In this document: piece after piece, positions 6,368 through 8,494 of the stretch | How the letters are laid out: each line of letters starts with the position of its first letter | How positions within the stretch are numbered: position 1 is the stretch's first letter | From: an uncultured Selenomonadales bacterium | GTDB lineage: Bacteria > Bacillota > Negativicutes > Selenomonadales > Selenomonadaceae | NCBI GenBank assembly: GCA_947167555.1 | Contig: CAMVIO010000077.1 | Coordinates: forward strand, 1 to 8,494 | Length of the DNA: 8,494 nucleotides | Direction of reading: 5' to 3' | The notes under the pieces: generated by a model | Databases searched by the model: none | Seen by the model: only the letters and a program-made list of their open reading frames with translations | What the model was told of the DNA's origin: nothing | Translations under genes and position numbers: made by a program

Positions 6368-7677
6368 TTCTTCTTGCCTTTCACCGCGTCCATCATGATT
6401 TTTTGGTTCGCCAGCGCCGCCTCGTTGTTGTCGTGGATCTCGTCCGTCACGATGAAGAAATCCTTCCACGCGGCTTCATAGTCCCCCAGCTTCGCGTGGG
6501 CGATACCGATGCCGACGCGGGCGTCCGCCGACTGCGGGTTCAACGCCAGCTCATGCTCGAAGTCCGCGATTGCGTCTTTGTAGCGGTCAGCCAGCAAATA
6601 AAGATTGCCCCGATTGTACCACGGCTGGGGCATCATCGGGTCGAGAGCGATGGCCGCCGTGTAGTCGGCGTCGGCTTTCGCCAGGTCGTGCAGCGCCTCG
6701 TAGCAGATCGCCCGATCCAGATACGCCTCGGCGGAGGGCGAAAGCTCGATGGCCTTGTCGTAATCCAGGATCGCCCGTTCCAGCTCGCCGGCATAGAACC
6801 GCGCCACGGCGCGGCGGATGTAAGCGTTCGGATCGTCCGGCGCGCGGCGCACAGCCTCGGACGCGTTCAAAAGGGATGTGGGCGAACCGTCGGGCACCTT
6901 CGCCTGCCGCCAGAGATTCAGGATGTCTTGCCCGTAGTAAGTGCCGGGCACGGCCCATTTGCCGTTGAGACCGGTCCACATCTTGATGACGCCGTAAATT
7001 TCCGGATGTTTCTCGATGACCAGTTCATAGCGCGGGTCGACGAGCTCCGTCTCCGGCCTGCGGGTCGTGGTGTAGACCATCAAATGCTGGATATGGGCGC
7101 GGACGCCGAGCTGCGCCGTCTCGAACCGCGCTCCCGGCTCATGGTTGCCCGTGGCGCCGAGACCGCAATAGTTGTTCTGGTCCGCCGTCACGTCGCCGCC
7201 GTATTTGAAGAAGCCGGTTTCCTTGCAGGCCTGGCAGAGCGCGATGTCGGCGCGGATGCCTTCTCGGCCCGCTTCCTCGTAATAATAGTGGACGAGCTCT
7301 TTCACCGTGCAGGAAATATCCGGCGTCGGGTTGCGCCGCAGGATGAAATCGACCATCTGCTTTTCCGTGGCCTCGGAACGGCCGAAAATCGTCACGTCCT
7401 CAAGGTCGCGCCCCTTTGGCAGCACGGGCGTCTGAAAGGTCCCGCCTCCTGTCCACACAGCAGATTCGAGCTTCGCTTTGTCAAGTGGTCCCGGAGGCGC
7501 GGGCGGAAACTCGATTTTCACCTCCGCCTTGTCCTTCTTGTCATGGGCCCTGGCCCCGCAGGTAGCGCCGGGCGCATAGGAAGAATTGTCCGCGTTCGGC
7601 GAAGCGAAAAAACAACCGAGGCAAAGGAACCCCGCCGCCGAAGCGGAAATCAAAGCCGTCTTGGAAAAAGTTTTCAT
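6364..7677 (-). CDS. Exported glucosaminidase-domain protein with C-terminal TPR repeats
   Basis: 437 residues from the ATG at 7677, preceded by GGGAGGGG (7682-7689 on the minus strand). The frame is open to 7755, but those extra codons cover the promoter region. Residues 1-26 are a signal sequence. LCLGC (18-22) resembles a lipobox, although the position -3 Cys is not standard, so lipoprotein status is uncertain. After a Pro/Lys-rich linker (45-75), residues 101-260 match the glucosaminidase fold (PF01832-like): ADIALCQACKETGFFKYGG with E153 as probable catalytic acid, then QNNYCGLGATG (167-177) and GVRAHIQHLMVY (191-202). Such domains cut GlcNAc-MurNAc bonds in peptidoglycan. Four TPR-like units follow at about 284-317, 318-350, 351-384 and 385-418, suggesting protein docking at the envelope. 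First gene of a two-gene operon with GH84; the fusion to TPRs is less usual for autolysins. Confidence 0.86.
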   Translation of the reverse strand: MKTFSKTALISASAAGFLCLGCFFASPNADNSSYAPGATCGARAHDKKDKAEVKIEFPPAPPGPLDKAKLESAVWTGGGTFQTPVLPKGRDLEDVTIFGRSEATEKQMVDFILRRNPTPDISCTVKELVHYYYEEAGREGIRADIALCQACKETGFFKYGGDVTADQNNYCGLGATGNHEPGARFETAQLGVRAHIQHLMVYTTTRRPETELVDPRYELVIEKHPEIYGVIKMWTGLNGKWAVPGTYYGQDILNLWRQAKVPDGSPTSLLNASEAVRRAPDDPNAYIRRAVARFYAGELERAILDYDKAIELSPSAEAYLDRAICYEALHDLAKADADYTAAIALDPMMPQPWYNRGNLYLLADRYKDAIADFEHELALNPQSADARVGIGIAHAKLGDYEAAWKDFFIVTDEIHDNNEAALANQKIMMDAVKGKKK

Positions 7678-7705
7678 CGTACCCCTCCCGTTTAAAATTT
7701 CTTTC

Positions 7706-7734
7706 TTGTCAAAACGAACCGAATATGCAATAAT
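7706..7734 (+). promoter_or_regulatory. Sigma-70-type promoter for a small RNA
   Basis: TTGTCA (7706-7711), a 17-base spacer, and AATAAT (7729-7734) preceded by TGC (an extended -10) give 5 of 6 matches in both hexamers. Predicted start is near A7741. It points away from the leftward gene starting at 7677 and toward a region with no + strand protein gene. The same bases also read TTGACA on the minus strand (7712-7707), but no -10 follows there at normal spacing. Confidence 0.65.
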
Positions 7735-7778
7735 AAAGTTACAAAGAAAACTCACAGAGGGCGGAACTGGCAGCCGCC

Positions 7779-7834
7779 GCCGGATAGCCGCAAGGCTTGA
7801 GTAGGAGATGCAGGATAGTCACCCTGCCTTGAGT
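7779..7834 (+). repeat. Two-copy tandem repeat inside the small RNA
   Basis: A module at 7779-7802 and one at 7810-7834 each begin GC-x-GGATAG-y-C and end CTTGAGT; 18 of 25 aligned positions match with one gap. The period is about 31 bases. The first CTTGAGT could compete with the second for pairing to the 5' ACTCA (7750-7754). Confidence 0.5.
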
Positions 7835-7839
7835 TTTCG

Positions 7840-7868
7840 GGACACGACACAAGGTCGTGTCCTTTTTT
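7840..7868 (+). terminator. Rho-independent terminator of the small RNA
   Basis: GGACACGAC (7840-7848) pairs perfectly with GTCGTGTCC (7854-7862) across the loop ACAAG. T6-A-T4 follows at 7863-7873. On the minus strand the hairpin is followed by CCCGAAAACTC, with no T-tract, so it works only for + strand transcription. Its T-run overlaps the stop codon of the opposing PBECR-type gene. Confidence 0.88.
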
Positions 7869-8229
7869 ATTTTGAACATTGCTTCAAATATCCGCCCGCT
7901 TCGTATTGACGAAGTTTCCATGTCTCCACAATAAAAATAGTCCTCGCAAACGCTGTTCCGCTTGCAGACACACGCACACCAACAGCAACGTTTTCAAAAA
8001 TATGTTTTATATATTTGACGGAACCATCCTTCGGATTCAGATTCACAAAATCAGGTTTTGCGAGAATGTCTTCAAGATATTCAAAGTAATCCGCAAAAGC
8101 TTCCGGATGACTTTCCTGCATATGCTTGTAATTGCTTTCACCAAGCAGAATCGGCATGCCCGGTTCTATCGATAGCCCAAGCAGAGAAATAACCTCTGCG
8201 GTTATTATTCCGACTTGTCGGGTTTTCAT
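7867..8229 (-). CDS. PBECR-type (probable PBECR3) small putative nuclease
   Basis: 120 residues. After a short lead, residues from about 26 match the pattern I know for phage Barnase/EndoU/ColicinE5-D/RelE-like domains: ILLGESNYKHMQESHPEAF, then PDFVNLNPKDGSVKYIKHI, VAVGVRVSASGTAFARTIFIVE, and a lysine/tyrosine tail. Candidate active-site residues are the His in KHM and ESHP and the Arg in VRV and ART; these are inferred. The family is predicted to contain RNases of phages and toxin systems, but activity is not proven for this member. The start overlaps the DUF3781-like stop as ATGA and has GGGAG and AAGGG just upstream, so the pair is coupled. The gene is visibly richer in AT than its neighbours, suggesting transfer. 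It lacks a signal peptide or membrane segment. The family call is from memory of the domain pattern. Confidence 0.68.
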   Translation of the reverse strand: MKTRQVGIITAEVISLLGLSIEPGMPILLGESNYKHMQESHPEAFADYFEYLEDILAKPDFVNLNPKDGSVKYIKHIFENVAVGVRVSASGTAFARTIFIVETWKLRQYEAGGYLKQCSK

Positions 8230-8489
8230 TGTCCCTTCTCCCGTTTTTTACTTCTATGTGCGGTAATCACCGTATAGCTTCGGGCGTTGACGGTCAGCGT
8301 GCAGCCGCCCGACGTGATATAGAAGTTCTTGCCCCGCCGCTCGATGACGGCGTCCGGCGCGGTTATCCGTTCTTTGCACCACACGATGACGTCGGCTTCA
8401 TTGGGTGCGGCGTTGCGCCGAATCCTTTCCTCACCCATGGTTGTGGTGTGGAGATTTTCCAGCAGCGCGTCCAGTTCCGGCTCCGTCAT
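8226..8489 (-). CDS. DUF3781-like small protein (start may lie beyond window)
   Basis: 87 residues from the ATG at 8489. Only 5 bases of upstream sequence are visible and the frame stays open there, so a longer protein is possible and the ribosome site cannot be judged. The pattern is LHTTTMGEERIRRN (13-26), DVIVWCKERI (33-42), then the RRGKNFYIT block (51-59) and LTVNARSYTVITAHR (65-79). GKNxYxx followed by ITVNxxSYxxITAH is what I recognise as DUF3781. The function of that family is unknown; as a small cytosolic protein translated just before a putative nuclease it could be an antitoxin, immunity or accessory partner. That role is inference from gene order. The 4-base ATGA overlap with the next gene indicates strict co-expression. 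Confidence 0.66.
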   Translation of the reverse strand: MTEPELDALLENLHTTTMGEERIRRNAAPNEADVIVWCKERITAPDAVIERRGKNFYITSGGCTLTVNARSYTVITAHRSKKREKGQ

Positions 8490-8494
8490 TTCAG

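Larger units (their letters stand above)
7741..7868 (+). ncRNA. Unassigned structured small RNA
   Basis: About 128 bases bounded by a consensus-like promoter and a strong terminator on the + strand, where neighbouring genes are on the minus strand. A 9-bp helix joins GAAAACTCA (7746-7754) and TGAGTTTTC (7830-7838). It encloses GGCGG/CCGCC (7760-7764 with 7774-7778), AGCC-GCAA-GGCT (7786-7797, a GNRA-type tetraloop) and GCAGG/CCTGC (7810-7814 with 7823-7827), giving a four-way junction. There are no tRNA or tmRNA hallmarks, no SRP GGAA core and no recognised riboswitch core. No downstream + strand gene exists for it to control in cis. It may act in trans, or in cis on the opposing genes at either end. 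Boundaries and fold were drawn by hand. Confidence 0.62.

Noticed and set aside
4850..6481. Open frame of 543 codons on the + strand opposite the GH84 gene
   Set aside because: Antisense shadow: low-complexity, Arg-rich, and the opposite strand carries conserved GH84 motifs and a signal peptide.
6403..7695. Open frame of 430 codons on the + strand opposite the glucosaminidase-TPR gene
   Set aside because: Antisense shadow with no domain; it also extends into the promoter region.
7684..7712. Minus-strand promoter from the perfect TTGACA at 7712-7707
   Set aside because: The sequence 17 bases downstream is CGGGAG, with no -10 match; the glucosaminidase promoter could not be placed.
7760..7773. 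Resemblance of GGCGGAACTGGCAG to the D-arm region of tRNA-Leu
   Set aside because: No T-arm motif (GTTCGAATC), no acceptor stem and no anticodon arm follow; the segment instead forms a GGCGG/CCGCC hairpin. Probably chance.
7586..7804. Open frame of 72 codons on the + strand overlapping the small RNA
   Set aside because: It starts opposite the glucosaminidase signal peptide, runs through the promoter and has no ribosome site or domain.
1..8494. CRISPR array, insertion sequence or integrase/attachment site
   Set aside because: No regularly spaced repeats, transposase or recombinase motifs were seen on either strand.

Overview
The window looks like chromosome of a diderm Firmicute (Negativicutes, Selenomonas-like). 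It combines an outer-membrane autotransporter barrel and autotransporter O-heptosyltransferases with Firmicutes-type parts: an AgrC-like GHKL kinase, a LytTR regulator, and a small DUF3781/PBECR-type gene pair. Most coding sequence is GC-rich; the PBECR-like gene and the promoter regions are visibly richer in AT. The taxonomic call is an inference from gene content.

Layout. 1-212 (+) is the 3' end of an autotransporter, ending in a barrel-like C-terminus with terminal Phe. A palindromic intergenic repeat (238-282) follows. Two tandem, overlapping paralogues of the TibC/Aah family of autotransporter heptosyltransferases come next (306-1541 and 1528-2796, +). They probably glycosylate the autotransporter passenger just upstream. 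At 2773-4104 (-) lies a seven-helix GHKL sensor kinase whose 3' end overlaps the second transferase by 24 bases. It is divergent from a LytTR response regulator (4188-4898, +), and the two share a short AT-rich promoter region. A bidirectional terminator (4911-4953) separates the regulator from a leftward two-gene operon read in the order 7677 to 4952. That operon encodes an exported glucosaminidase-TPR protein and an exported GH84 beta-N-acetylglucosaminidase, joined by an ATGA overlap. At the right edge a second leftward pair, also joined by ATGA, encodes a DUF3781-like protein (8226-8489) and a PBECR-type putative nuclease (7867-8229).

The least explained element is between these two leftward pairs. 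On the + strand there is a strong promoter (7706-7734), about 128 bases of strongly structured non-coding sequence, and a rho-independent terminator (7840-7868). The predicted RNA has a 9-bp closing helix, three inner hairpins and an internal two-copy repeat. It encodes no convincing protein and I could not assign it to a known family.

Overall theme: cell-envelope glycobiology (adhesin O-heptosylation and GlcNAc-glycan hydrolysis) with a two-component system between the two parts, plus a small accessory toxin-like pair and an unassigned small RNA. A regulatory link between the two-component system and the flanking envelope genes is only suggested by position.
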